Shown one piece after another: positions 9,490-17,601 of a stretch of DNA of 64,000 nucleotides. The stretch comes from Nakamurella multipartita DSM 44233 (GTDB taxonomy: Bacteria; Actinomycetota; Actinomycetes; Mycobacteriales; Nakamurellaceae), in the NCBI RefSeq assembly GCF_000024365.1, contig NC_013235.1, positions 4,030,001 through 4,094,000 on the forward strand, written 5' to 3'. The notes under the pieces are model-generated. The model saw only the letters and a program-made list of their open reading frames with translations. It was not told the origin of the DNA and did not search any database. The position numbers were made by a program, and so were the translations under genes. Numbering within the stretch: the first letter of the stretch is position 1; the number at the start of each line of letters is the position of its first letter.

Positions 9490-9699
9490 TTAGGCAGCCA
9501 CGGCGCGAAGAACGCTGTCGCAGTTGGTGCAGACGAGTGAGCGGGTGCGGTGGTGGCTGGGGTTGCCCGGGGTGGCGGCCTGGTTCTGGTCGTGGGTTTC
9601 CAGGCGGGTGTGGTCGCCGCACAGCGCGGCGCCGCAACTGGTGCAGATGGCTACCGCCGGGGTGGTGTGGCCGTTCCCGGCGCAGTCGTAGCAGTTCAT
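9490..9699 (-). CDS. DUF2180-type small zinc-ribbon protein
   Basis: 69 residues with paired cysteine motifs MNCYDC, ICTSCGAALC and VCTNCDS plus His residues, which suggests one or two bound zinc ions. Length and pattern match DUF2180. ATG 9699 overlaps the stop of the upstream enolase-superfamily gene (ATGA) and has GGAGG about 7 nt upstream, so it is the last gene of the six-gene operon. Function unknown. Confidence 0.8.
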   Translation of the reverse strand: MNCYDCAGNGHTTPAVAICTSCGAALCGDHTRLETHDQNQAATPGNPSHHRTRSLVCTNCDSVLRAVAA

Positions 9700-10850
9700 G
9701 GTGATCCTCCAATCGGTGGTTCGGCTGGGCTGTCGAAGTCGGCGTGTTCGGGTGCTGCCAGCCGATGGTCAACTGCCCGGGCCGCGATGGTCATGCCATG
9801 CCCCGAGGCGCGCCCATCGGGGTGGAGTGTGCCGTGTCGCACGGTGGGGGTGCCGTCGACAAGGAGGGGTTCGAGGCGGGCGTGGTCGATGAACAATTCG
9901 ACGTGCCGTAGGTTGGGCGCGGCGGCGGCGACCGGCGCGTGCAGCGCGGGGGCGCAGTGCGCGGAGACGTGCAGGTTGTGGGCTTGGGCGATCGCGGCGC
10001 CGCGGAGCCAGCCGGTGTAGCCGCCGCACCGCGTGGCGTCGAGTTGCAGGCAGTCAACCACCGGGCACAGCCGATCGATGTCATACAGGTCGGCAGCGTA
10101 TTCGCCGGCCGTCACGTCGCACCGCACCGCCGCGCGTACAACGCCCAGGCCGGTGATGTCGTCACTGGAGACGGGTTCCTCGAACCACACCACGCCGAGC
10201 CGCTCCAGGGTGGCACCGACGCGGCGGGCCTGCCCGGTTGTGTAGCCGCCGTTGGCGTCGACCATGAGGTCTACCGCCGGGCCGGCTATTTCGCGGAAGC
10301 TGTTGACACGCATAATATCCCGATCGACATCGGTGCCCCAGGACTGGCCGATCTTGATCTTCATGGCCGGGCAGCCGGCCGCGGCCCACTCGTCGACCTG
10401 TTTGGCGAGCTCCGAGTCGGACAGGGTGGTGAACCCGCCTGACCCGTAGACCGGAACCGTCTCCCGGGCCCGCCCGAACAGGTCGGTGAGGGGAATGCCG
10501 AGCACGCGTGCTTTGAGGTCCCAGAGCGCGATATCGACGGCGCTGATGGCCTGCATGACCAGTCCGCGGGTGCCCAGGTTGCGGCAGGCTCGGTGCATCG
10601 CCGACCAGGCCCCGGGGGTGTCCATGACGTCCCGCCCGGTGATCGCCTGGGCAAGGTGGTCGGTCACCACCTGCGCGGCCGCGGCGGTGCTGTAGGTCCA
10701 GCCCAGGCCCTGCCGGTTCCCGGCGTGCACGGTGGCGGTGACCGCGGTGGTGGCGTTCCAGGTGAGGGTGCCGTCGGCCTCCGGGCGGTCGGTGGGGAAC
10801 CGGTACACCGCGACGGTGACCGCGTCGATCGATGCTCCGGTGATGCTCAC
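9696..10850 (-). CDS. Enolase-superfamily dehydratase/racemase (mandelate racemase type)
   Basis: About 384 residues. These enzymes abstract the alpha-proton of a carboxylate and stabilise the enolate on Mg2+. Seen in order: lid domain, catalytic KIKIG (K-x-K), metal ligands in LMVDANGG, WFEEP and AGEYAAD, an Asp in QLDATRCGG and a general-base His in VSAHCAP. This fits the mandelate racemase subgroup, which includes sugar-acid dehydratases. GTG 10850 overlaps the GMC gene stop (GTGA); the longer open frame upstream to 11294 is only the antisense shadow of that gene. With an oxidoreductase producing aldonates next door, an aldonate substrate is plausible but inferred. Confidence 0.88.
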   Translation of the reverse strand: MSITGASIDAVTVAVYRFPTDRPEADGTLTWNATTAVTATVHAGNRQGLGWTYSTAAAAQVVTDHLAQAITGRDVMDTPGAWSAMHRACRNLGTRGLVMQAISAVDIALWDLKARVLGIPLTDLFGRARETVPVYGSGGFTTLSDSELAKQVDEWAAAGCPAMKIKIGQSWGTDVDRDIMRVNSFREIAGPAVDLMVDANGGYTTGQARRVGATLERLGVVWFEEPVSSDDITGLGVVRAAVRCDVTAGEYAADLYDIDRLCPVVDCLQLDATRCGGYTGWLRGAAIAQAHNLHVSAHCAPALHAPVAAAAPNLRHVELFIDHARLEPLLVDGTPTVRHGTLHPDGRASGHGMTIAARAVDHRLAAPEHADFDSPAEPPIGGSP

Positions 10851-12517
10851 GACGCGCCTGCCGGCGCCGCAGCGGCCGCGTGGACCCGCCGGGTGGTCAG
10901 CCGGTGTGCGGCGCGGGCGGCCAGCGCCATGATGGTCAGGGCGGGGTTGGCAGCGCCCTGGGTGGGCAGAACACTGCCGTCGACGATGAACAGGTTGGGG
11001 ACGCCGAACACCCGGTGGTCGGCGTCGACGACCCCGTCCTGGGGTCGGTCGGCCATCCGCGCGCCGCCGACGAGGTGGGCGTACCGGTCGATGGTGATGA
11101 CCTCGCCTGCTCCGGCCGCATGCAGAATCGTCTCCATCGAGTCCTGCGCGGCGCGCATCAGCAGCCGGTCGTTGCTGGTCTGGGTGTAGGCGAAGTGCGC
11201 GACGGGCAGCCCGTGCCGATCCTTTTCCTCGGCCAGGGTGACGCGGTTGTCGGGATCGGGGAGGAATTCGCAGAGCGCGCCGAGGGTGGCCCAATGCACG
11301 TAGTCGCGCATGTATTCCCGCAACGGTTCACCCCAGTGTCCCTGCGCAGTAACGTGTTCGGCCCAGGTGATCGGCAGTGGGCTGACGGTTTGGATGGACC
11401 ATCCGCGTCGGTAGGGCTTGCCGGGGTCGGTTTCGTAGAATTGTTCGCTGCTCACTTCCGGCGGCGGTGCCTTGTACATCCGGATCTCGTCGTCGAACCG
11501 GCCGGCGGTTTGCGGGGCGCCCTGGACCATCAGGTAGCGGCCGACCTGGTCGTGGTCGTTGCCGAGCCCGTCGGGGAACCGGGGGGAGGCGGAGAGCAGC
11601 AGCAGCCGCGGGGTCTCGATGCTGTAGCCGGCCACGGCGACGGCCCTGGCCCATTGCCGGTGCTCCACTCCGGCCCGGAGATAGGTGACTCCGGTGACCC
11701 GGCCGGTGCGGTCGTCGACCAGGACCCGGCTGACGTGGCTGTCGGGTCGGATTTCCGCGCCGTGCGCCAGGGCGTCGGGGATGTGGGTGATCAGCGGGCT
11801 GGCCTTGGCGTTGACCTTGCAGCCCTGCAGGCAGAAACCTCGGTAGATGCAGTGCGGGCGGTTCCCGAAGCGGCCGTTGGTGATCGCGACGGGTCCGACC
11901 CGGGCGGTGATGCCGGCAGCGGCGGCGCCGCGGAGGAAGATCTCCCCGTTGCCGGACACTCGGTGCGGGTGGTGGGGGTAGCCGTGCGGGTCACCCCAGG
12001 GCCAGTCCTGGCCGGCGACGGGCAGTTCGGCTTCAAGTTGTTCGTAGTGCGGCCGGAGGTCGCTGTAGGCGATGGGCCAGTCGGCTCCGACTCCTTCGGT
12101 GGTGCGGGTTCGAAAATCGGATGGGTGGAAGCGGGGTGTGTATCCGGCGTAGTGGATCATGGAGCCGCCGACGCCGCGGCCGGAGTTGTTGGAGCCCAAC
12201 GGGACGGGGTCGGCGCCGCCGATCTGCCGCGGGTCGGTCCAGTACAGGGTGTGCGAGGCGCGTTCGTCGCTGACCCAGTCGGCGTCGGGGTCCCAGAACG
12301 GCCCGGCGTCCAGGCAGATCACGCTCCATCCCGCGCGGGCCAGTCGCTGCGTCAGGACACTGCCGCCGGCGCCGGCTCCGACCACCACCAGGTCGACCTC
12401 GTCGTGGTCGGCGTAGCGGCGCATGTCGGCGCGTAGCCGGTGATCGGTCCGGGACCCGTCGGTCGGCAGCAGCCAGGCCGATTCGTTGCGGCTCCGGATG
12501 TTCCCGTAGAAGGTCAT
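10847..12517 (-). CDS. GMC-family flavoprotein oxidoreductase (gluconate-2-dehydrogenase alpha-like)
   Basis: About 556 residues. FAD-dependent oxidation of a sugar or alcohol. Seen: dinucleotide-binding VDLVVVGAGAGGSVLTQRLA near residue 42, the GVGGSMIHYAGY block, a cysteine patch CIYRGFCLQGCK typical of the gluconate-2-dehydrogenase large-subunit group, and the C-terminal FIVDGSVLPTQGAANPA. No N-terminal signal peptide is visible, so export would depend on the partner subunit or not occur. ATG 12517 overlaps the stop of the subunit-3 gene (ATGA), typical of a complex made in fixed ratio. The substrate is not defined. Confidence 0.9.
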   Translation of the reverse strand: MTFYGNIRSRNESAWLLPTDGSRTDHRLRADMRRYADHDEVDLVVVGAGAGGSVLTQRLARAGWSVICLDAGPFWDPDADWVSDERASHTLYWTDPRQIGGADPVPLGSNNSGRGVGGSMIHYAGYTPRFHPSDFRTRTTEGVGADWPIAYSDLRPHYEQLEAELPVAGQDWPWGDPHGYPHHPHRVSGNGEIFLRGAAAAGITARVGPVAITNGRFGNRPHCIYRGFCLQGCKVNAKASPLITHIPDALAHGAEIRPDSHVSRVLVDDRTGRVTGVTYLRAGVEHRQWARAVAVAGYSIETPRLLLLSASPRFPDGLGNDHDQVGRYLMVQGAPQTAGRFDDEIRMYKAPPPEVSSEQFYETDPGKPYRRGWSIQTVSPLPITWAEHVTAQGHWGEPLREYMRDYVHWATLGALCEFLPDPDNRVTLAEEKDRHGLPVAHFAYTQTSNDRLLMRAAQDSMETILHAAGAGEVITIDRYAHLVGGARMADRPQDGVVDADHRVFGVPNLFIVDGSVLPTQGAANPALTIMALAARAAHRLTTRRVHAAAAAPAGAS

Positions 12518-13248
12518 GGCAGTGGCCCCCGTCCCTTCGGGTCGCGGCCGGGTCGGTGGGTGAGGTCGGTGTGCGACTGGCGGGCCAGGTCGATGCGGGC
12601 GGCGAAGGGCACGGGGTCGACGTCGATCCGGTCAGCGGTTTCCCAGCGGTCCCGGGCGTTGATGCCGGGATTGAGGTACCCGCGGGGGTAGGCGGGGCCG
12701 GGGAAGCCGATCTCGTTCCACGCCCAGGGGTGGGAGTAGAACGCGGTGCAGGCGTACCGGGTCCACAGGCTCCAGACCTGGGACGCCGGGTAGTCGTGCC
12801 ATGTCTTGCCACGCTGCGCCAGATCCTGCACGGCCTGGATCAGCCCCGCCTGCTGGGCCGGTCGCAGCCGCGAGAAGGGACCGCCGTGCCGATCGCCGGC
12901 GTCCCGGTTCAGGAACTTGAGCGTGGCGCGCCAGGCCTGCCCGTCCTCGGGCAGGTCGTCGTAGTGCCACCCGTCGGTCTCGCCGATGGCGAGCCGGGTG
13001 CCGATCAGGGCGAGCACCGGCACCCGAGGCTCGGCGTCCTGGGCCAGCAGCAGGTCTAGCAGCGGTTCGGCGATCGCCCGTTCCGGCTCGGTGAAGAACC
13101 CCAGGTCATTCGGGGGGGCGAGCCGGGCCAGCACCACCCCCGCGGTGATGTCGTCCCATACGTCGGACTGGTCCAACACGTCGAAGCCGGGGAACCGAAC
13201 CCGGCCCTGCGGGGTGACGGCCCGCTGTCCGGGAGCGCGGGAGGTCAT
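12514..13248 (-). CDS. Gluconate 2-dehydrogenase subunit 3 family protein
   Basis: About 244 residues. Accessory subunit that partners GMC flavoproteins, seen next to it. Family pattern: FFTEPERAIAEPLLDLLLAQD near residue 50, WHYDDLPEDG, and a Tyr/Trp-rich C-terminal part (WTRYACTAFYSHPWAWNEIG, PGPAYPRGY). ATG 13248 overlaps the stop of the membrane-protein gene (ATGA), and its own stop overlaps the GMC start. The frame is open upstream but that is the shadow of the neighbouring gene. Family membership is clear; the partner substrate is inferred to be a sugar or polyol. Confidence 0.88.
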   Translation of the reverse strand: MTSRAPGQRAVTPQGRVRFPGFDVLDQSDVWDDITAGVVLARLAPPNDLGFFTEPERAIAEPLLDLLLAQDAEPRVPVLALIGTRLAIGETDGWHYDDLPEDGQAWRATLKFLNRDAGDRHGGPFSRLRPAQQAGLIQAVQDLAQRGKTWHDYPASQVWSLWTRYACTAFYSHPWAWNEIGFPGPAYPRGYLNPGINARDRWETADRIDVDPVPFAARIDLARQSHTDLTHRPGRDPKGRGPLP

Positions 13249-13697
13249 GACCGGAAGTACTTTTCCCGCCGGAGCACGGCGGCGACCAGGCCCATCCCGC
13301 CGACCAGGGATGCCAGCAGGGGCGCGAACATCGGCGGGCCGGCCTCCATGTTGTAACGGGTCCACCCGCCGGGGCGTTGGGCGATGCCCCGCCAGTGCAG
13401 GTAGGTGCCCTGCAGCCCGTTGACCACGATGGCCGCGCTGGTCAGCGGCAGGACGGTGCGGGCGGCGCGGGCTGAGAACACCGCGGCAATTCCGGCCGGG
13501 ATCGCGGTCGGGACGACCATCACCGGCCACCACATCATCTTGTTCCCGAAGCTGGCCCCGTCATGGGACAGGTAGATCTCGGCCGCGGTGATGGCGGCGC
13601 CGGCGGCGGTCACCGCCGACAGGCTGCGTTCGAAGCGGCCGGTCCGTACGTCGGTCAGGGCCCGCCGTGCCAGACCGCGGTGGCGCGCAACGGTCAT
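13245..13697 (-). CDS. Small integral membrane protein, about four TM helices
   Basis: 150 residues with hydrophobic segments around residues 27-45, 55-75, 83-103 and 123-142, separated by charged loops, and a conserved-looking GNKMMWWPVMVVP. No family recognised. It lies between the TPP enzyme and the dehydrogenase subunits with ATGA overlaps on both sides, so it may anchor the dehydrogenase or hand electrons to quinone. There are no haem-binding CXXCH motifs, so it is not a cytochrome c subunit. Confidence 0.75.
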   Translation of the reverse strand: MTVARHRGLARRALTDVRTGRFERSLSAVTAAGAAITAAEIYLSHDGASFGNKMMWWPVMVVPTAIPAGIAAVFSARAARTVLPLTSAAIVVNGLQGTYLHWRGIAQRPGGWTRYNMEAGPPMFAPLLASLVGGMGLVAAVLRREKYFRS

Positions 13698-15493
13698 GAC
13701 GTTCCCCCCTTGGTTCCGGGCAGATACTGCTGCACCTTCTGTTTCACACCCTGTTTGACGAAACCCCAGGCGTCCTCGTCACCGTGCAGCACCGCCCCGG
13801 CGACGGACTTGACCTGATCGAAGGTGGCGTGCGGCGGGATCGGCGGCACATCCGGGTCGCAGATCACGTCCAGCACGGTGGGCCGGGTCGCCGCCAACGC
13901 GGTCGCCCAGGCCGGGCCCAGCGCATCGGGGTCGTCGATCCGGACGCCGGACAGACCCAAACCGGTCGCGAATCCGGCGTAGTCGACGTCCGGGAGAGTC
14001 TGCGATTCGGCGAACTTGGGGGCACCCGACATGGCCCGCATCTCCCAGGTGACCTGGTTGAGGTCGTTGTTGTGCAGCACCGCGACGATGAGCCGCGGGT
14101 CGGCCCATTGCGACCAGTAGTGCGAGATGGTGATGAGCTCGGCCAGTCCGTTCATCTGCATCGCTCCGTCTCCCACCAGGGCGATCACCGGTCGGTCCGG
14201 GTGCGCCCATTTCGCGCCGATCGCGTACGGCACCCCCGGACCCATCGTGGCCAGCGTCCCGGACAGTGACCCGCGGATGTCGCCGTGAAAGCGCAGGTGC
14301 CGGGCGTACCAGTTCGCTGCGCTGCCCGAATCGCTGACCACGATGGCGTCGACGGGCAACCGCTGCGACAGTTCATGGAAGATCCGCATCGGGTTGACCG
14401 GATCGGCGGCGGTCAACGCGCGGCGCTCGGCGGTCTGCCACCAGTCCGCGACATCGGCCTGCACCCGGTCCCGCCAGCTCCGGTCGGCCTTCCGGTTCAA
14501 CAGCGGGATCAGCGCCTTGAGAGTGGCCTTCGCGTCCCCGACGAGGTTGATCTCGTAGGGGTACCGCATGCCGATCCACTTGCCGGACCGGTCGATCTGC
14601 ACGGCCCGGGCCTGCCCGAGGTCCGGCATGAACTGGGTGTACGGGAAGTTCGACCCGATGGTCAGGAGCGTGTCGCAGCCCATCATCAGCCGGTAGCTGG
14701 CGGTGGTGCCCAGCAGGCCAATCGAACCGGTGACCCAGGGCAGGGTGTCGGGCAGCACGTCCTTGCCCAGCAACGCCTTCGCGGCGCCGGCGCCCAGCAG
14801 GTCCGCGACTTCGGTCAGCTCGGCTTCGCAGCCTCTGGCCCCCTGACCGACCAGCAACGCGACCTTCTCCCCGGCGTTGAGCAGGTCCGCCGCGGCGCGG
14901 ACCGCGTCCGGGTCCGGGGCGGCGGTCGCCCAGGCGGTGCCGACGCTGGACGGGACCTGCTTGAACTCGTGCCCCGGCGGTTCGTAGTCCAGGTCGAACA
15001 CGTCGGACGGCACGATCACGCAGGTCGGGGCGTGCTCGGTCTGAGCGATCCGGATCGCCCGGTCGATCAGGTTCGGCAGCTGCTGTGGGACGGTACACAT
15101 CTGCACGTAGTCGCTGCAGACGTCCTTGAACAGCGAGAGCAGGTCGACCTCCTGCTGGTACGAGCCGCCCATGGCCGAGCGGGCCGTCTGCCCGACGATC
15201 GCGACGACCGGGACGTGATCGAGTTTCGCGTCGTACAGCCCGTTCAGCAGGTGGATCGCGCCGGGTCCGCTGGTCGCCACGCACACCCCGACCCGACCGC
15301 TGAACTTGGCGAAGCCGACGGCGGCGAACGCGGCCATCTCCTCGTGCCGGGCCTGCACGAACTGCGGGTCGTCCTTCGCCCTCCCCCACGCCGCCAACAG
15401 GCCGTTGATCCCGTCCCCCGGGTACCCGAAGACCTGCCGCACCCCCCATTCTCGCAACCGGGACAACACCACATCCGCCACCAATTCGGCCAT
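13694..15493 (-). CDS. TPP-dependent pyruvate oxidase/acetolactate synthase-like enzyme
   Basis: 599 residues with the three-domain TPP enzyme layout. N-terminal PYR domain: FGYPGDGINGLL and the catalytic Glu in ARHEEMAAFAA, then VCVATSGPGAIHLLNGLYDA. Central domain from about residue 190. C-terminal PP domain: GDGAMQMNGLAELITI ending with NND, which binds Mg-TPP. It resembles pyruvate oxidase/dehydrogenase (PoxB group). The C-terminal region (DDPDALGPAWATALAA to the end) lacks an obvious PoxB-type lipid-binding helix. First gene of the six-gene operon. ATG 15493 faces the MarR gene across 95 bp that hold the putative operator. Confidence 0.88.
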   Translation of the reverse strand: MAELVADVVLSRLREWGVRQVFGYPGDGINGLLAAWGRAKDDPQFVQARHEEMAAFAAVGFAKFSGRVGVCVATSGPGAIHLLNGLYDAKLDHVPVVAIVGQTARSAMGGSYQQEVDLLSLFKDVCSDYVQMCTVPQQLPNLIDRAIRIAQTEHAPTCVIVPSDVFDLDYEPPGHEFKQVPSSVGTAWATAAPDPDAVRAAADLLNAGEKVALLVGQGARGCEAELTEVADLLGAGAAKALLGKDVLPDTLPWVTGSIGLLGTTASYRLMMGCDTLLTIGSNFPYTQFMPDLGQARAVQIDRSGKWIGMRYPYEINLVGDAKATLKALIPLLNRKADRSWRDRVQADVADWWQTAERRALTAADPVNPMRIFHELSQRLPVDAIVVSDSGSAANWYARHLRFHGDIRGSLSGTLATMGPGVPYAIGAKWAHPDRPVIALVGDGAMQMNGLAELITISHYWSQWADPRLIVAVLHNNDLNQVTWEMRAMSGAPKFAESQTLPDVDYAGFATGLGLSGVRIDDPDALGPAWATALAATRPTVLDVICDPDVPPIPPHATFDQVKSVAGAVLHGDEDAWGFVKQGVKQKVQQYLPGTKGGTS

Positions 15494-15553
15494 CGTGCGT
15501 GCTCCTTCGCTCCGGCGGGACAGTCACGCCCACTACCAGAACTACTCCGACCA

Positions 15554-15575
15554 TTGCGATACCGCAAGGATTGCG
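15554..15575. promoter_or_regulatory. Putative MarR operator, three half-sites
   Basis: TTGCG-N4-CGCAA-N3-TTGCG, lying between the divergent TPP-enzyme operon and the first marR gene. The same half-sites with exactly the same spacing occur upstream of the paralogous marR at 26790-26811. This fits autoregulation and control of both directions. Seen as sequence; binding is inferred. Confidence 0.65.
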
Positions 15576-15588
15576 TAAGACTGACATC

Positions 15589-16158
15589 ATGCGTCGCAGT
15601 GACTCCGGTGCCGACTGGACAACGGCCGATCAGGAGGGCCTGGCGTTCCTCGGCGAAGTCGAAGCGGTCCTGGCCGCATCTCGGGTCCTGATCGGGGTGG
15701 CCGTCCGGTCACTGGCCCCGGTCGAGGACACGGTCACCCTCACTCAGTTCCGGGCGTTGGTGATCATCGCCAGCCGGGGTCCGATGCACCTGGCCGCCTT
15801 GGCCGAGGCGATGCAGGTACATCCGTCCAATGCCACCAGGGCCTGCGACCGACTGGTCGCCAGCGGGCTGGCGGACCGTCGGGACAATCCGGCGGACCGC
15901 CGGCACCTGCTGCTGACCCTGACCGACCAGGGCCGTGCCCTGGTGGACAGCGTGATGGATCGGCGACGGGCGGCGATCCGGCAGATCCTGCATCGAATGC
16001 CACTCGGGGACCGCACGCAGGTGGCCGCAGGCTTCACCCGATTCGCCGCCGCCGGCGGCGAATCCGAGCAGACGGATCTGTGGTCCATCGGCTGGACCAC
16101 CGAATCCCCCGCGATGCACGAGGTCTCCGGGTCTACGCAGGCTGACCCGCCGACGTGA
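15589..16158 (+). CDS. MarR-family transcriptional regulator, paralogue 1
   Basis: About 189 residues, winged helix. Seen: LTQFRALVIIASRGPMHLAALAEAM (helix-turn-helix start), the recognition-helix region [22 protein letters not shown] and the wing DNPADRRHLLLTLTDQGRAL. ATG 15589 was chosen over the more distal open frame (15499) because homology begins soon after it and because the operator would otherwise lie inside the gene. It is strongly similar to the regulator at 26279-26767 over its whole length. It probably controls the flanking divergent operons; the ligand is unknown. Confidence 0.9.
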   Translation: MRRSDSGADWTTADQEGLAFLGEVEAVLAASRVLIGVAVRSLAPVEDTVTLTQFRALVIIASRGPMHLAALAEAMQVHPSNATRACDRLVASGLADRRDNPADRRHLLLTLTDQGRALVDSVMDRRRAAIRQILHRMPLGDRTQVAAGFTRFAAAGGESEQTDLWSIGWTTESPAMHEVSGSTQADPPT

Positions 16159-16222
16159 CGGATGACATCGACCGATCCGATGACCGGTCGTCAGGTTCCA
16201 CTCTCTCCTCAGGGAGGCAAAG

Positions 16223-17230
16223 ATGACTCCACAGGTCGTAGTGGTCACCGGGGCCAGCGGCGGTATCGGCCGCGCGGTCGCCTCGGCGTTCGGCGCCCGC
16301 GGGGCCCGCGTCGCGATGCTGGCGCGCGGCGAGAGCGGGCTGACGGGCGCCGCCCAAGATGTGCGTGCCGGCGGCGGCACCGCGCTGCCCATCCCGACGG
16401 ACGTGGCCGACCAGGCGCAGGTTTTTTCGGCCGCCGACCGCGTCGAAAGCGAGCTCGGCCCCATCGATGTCTGGGTGAATGTCGCTTTCACCTCGGTGTT
16501 CGCGCCCTTCGCGAAGATCCAACCCGACGAATACCGGCGGGTGACCGAGGTGAGCTATCTGGGATACGTCTACGGCACCATGGCCGCGCTACAGAACATG
16601 AAACCCCGCGACCGGGGCACCATCGTGCAGGTCGGGTCCGCGCTGGCCTACCGCGGCATTCCCTTACAGACGGCGTACTGCGGCGCTAAACACGCGATCC
16701 AGGGCTTTCACGAGGCGCTGCGCTGCGAACTACTGCATGACAAGTCGAACGTGCACGTGACGATGGTGCAGATGCCCGCGGTGAACACCCCGCAGTTCTC
16801 CTGGGTGCTGTCCCGGCTACCCCACCACGCCCAACCCGTCCCGCCGATCTACCAGCCCGAGGTCGCCGCCCGCGGCGTCCTGTACGCGGCCGACCACCCG
16901 AAGCGGCGGGAATACTGGGTCGGCGCCAGCACCGTCGGCACCCTGGCCGCCAACGCCATCGCCCCGGGACTGCTGGACCGCTACCTGGGCAAAACCGGGT
17001 TCTCCTCCCAACAGACCAAGCAGAGGCAACCCCCCGACGCGCCGGCGAACCTGTGGAAACCGGCCGACGGACCCGACGGCAGGGACTTCGGCACACACGG
17101 CATCTTCGACGACCGAGCCAAGAACTCCGCACCGCAACTGTGGGCGTCGCACCACCACGGCCTGCTCGCCGCCACGGCGAGCGGTGCGCTGGCCGGCGCC
17201 GCGGCCCTGATGCTGGTCCGCCGCAGATGA
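16223..17230 (+). CDS. Short-chain dehydrogenase/reductase with C-terminal extension
   Basis: 335 residues. NAD(P)-dependent oxidoreductase. Seen: cofactor motif VTGASGGIGRA at the N-terminus, the N-A-like strand VWVNVAF (the usual NNAG replaced by VNVA), catalytic Ser in VQVGSALAYRG and the catalytic pair in TAYCGAKHAI (YxxxK). Beyond the ~250-residue SDR core there is a linker and a C-terminal hydrophobic segment (HHGLLAATASGALAGAAALM) that may anchor it to the membrane. GGAGG lies 6 nt before the ATG. The next gene starts in its stop codon. Confidence 0.9.
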   Translation: MTPQVVVVTGASGGIGRAVASAFGARGARVAMLARGESGLTGAAQDVRAGGGTALPIPTDVADQAQVFSAADRVESELGPIDVWVNVAFTSVFAPFAKIQPDEYRRVTEVSYLGYVYGTMAALQNMKPRDRGTIVQVGSALAYRGIPLQTAYCGAKHAIQGFHEALRCELLHDKSNVHVTMVQMPAVNTPQFSWVLSRLPHHAQPVPPIYQPEVAARGVLYAADHPKRREYWVGASTVGTLAANAIAPGLLDRYLGKTGFSSQQTKQRQPPDAPANLWKPADGPDGRDFGTHGIFDDRAKNSAPQLWASHHHGLLAATASGALAGAAALMLVRRR

Positions 17231-17601
17231 CGACCCCCGGACGGGCCACCCCGCGGAGGGCGGCGCGGACATGGGCCACGGTGACGGCCGCGGCCGGTGC
17301 GGTGACCGTGTTCCGGCCACAGGCCGTGGCCCGGCTAGTCAGCGGGACCGGCCCCACCCCCGACACTCCCGTGGTCAGGATTCTCGGTGGCCGGCAACTG
17401 CTGCAGGGCACGGCGGTGATGATCCGACCCACCCAAGCGCTGGTCACCGGGGCCGCCGTGGTCGACGTCCTGCACGCGACCAGCATGATCGCGGCGGCCC
17501 TGATCTGGCCGCGTTACCGCCGTGCGGCGCTGGGTAGCGCCGCTGTCGCCGGGGCGTCCGCCGCCGCCGGCGCCCTGGTCCTGCGAGGAGCCCGCCGGTG
17601 A
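17227..17601 (+). CDS. Small membrane protein in the SDR-GH15 operon
   Basis: 124 residues, mostly Ala/Val-rich, with three to four hydrophobic segments (ATVTAAAGAVTVF, LVTGAAVVDVLHATSMIAAAL and a C-terminal Ala-rich helix). It contains RILGGRQLLQG, resembling DUF4267-like small membrane proteins, though I cannot assign the family firmly. ATG 17227 overlaps the SDR stop (ATGA) and its stop overlaps the GH15 start (GTGA), so translation is coupled on both sides. Confidence 0.7.
   Translation: MTTPGRATPRRAARTWATVTAAAGAVTVFRPQAVARLVSGTGPTPDTPVVRILGGRQLLQGTAVMIRPTQALVTGAAVVDVLHATSMIAAALIWPRYRRAALGSAAVAGASAAAGALVLRGARR

Noticed and set aside
9696..11294. A 532-residue enolase-superfamily protein
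   Set aside because: The first ~148 residues are Arg/Pro-rich antisense of the GMC gene; GTG 10850 overlaps its stop.
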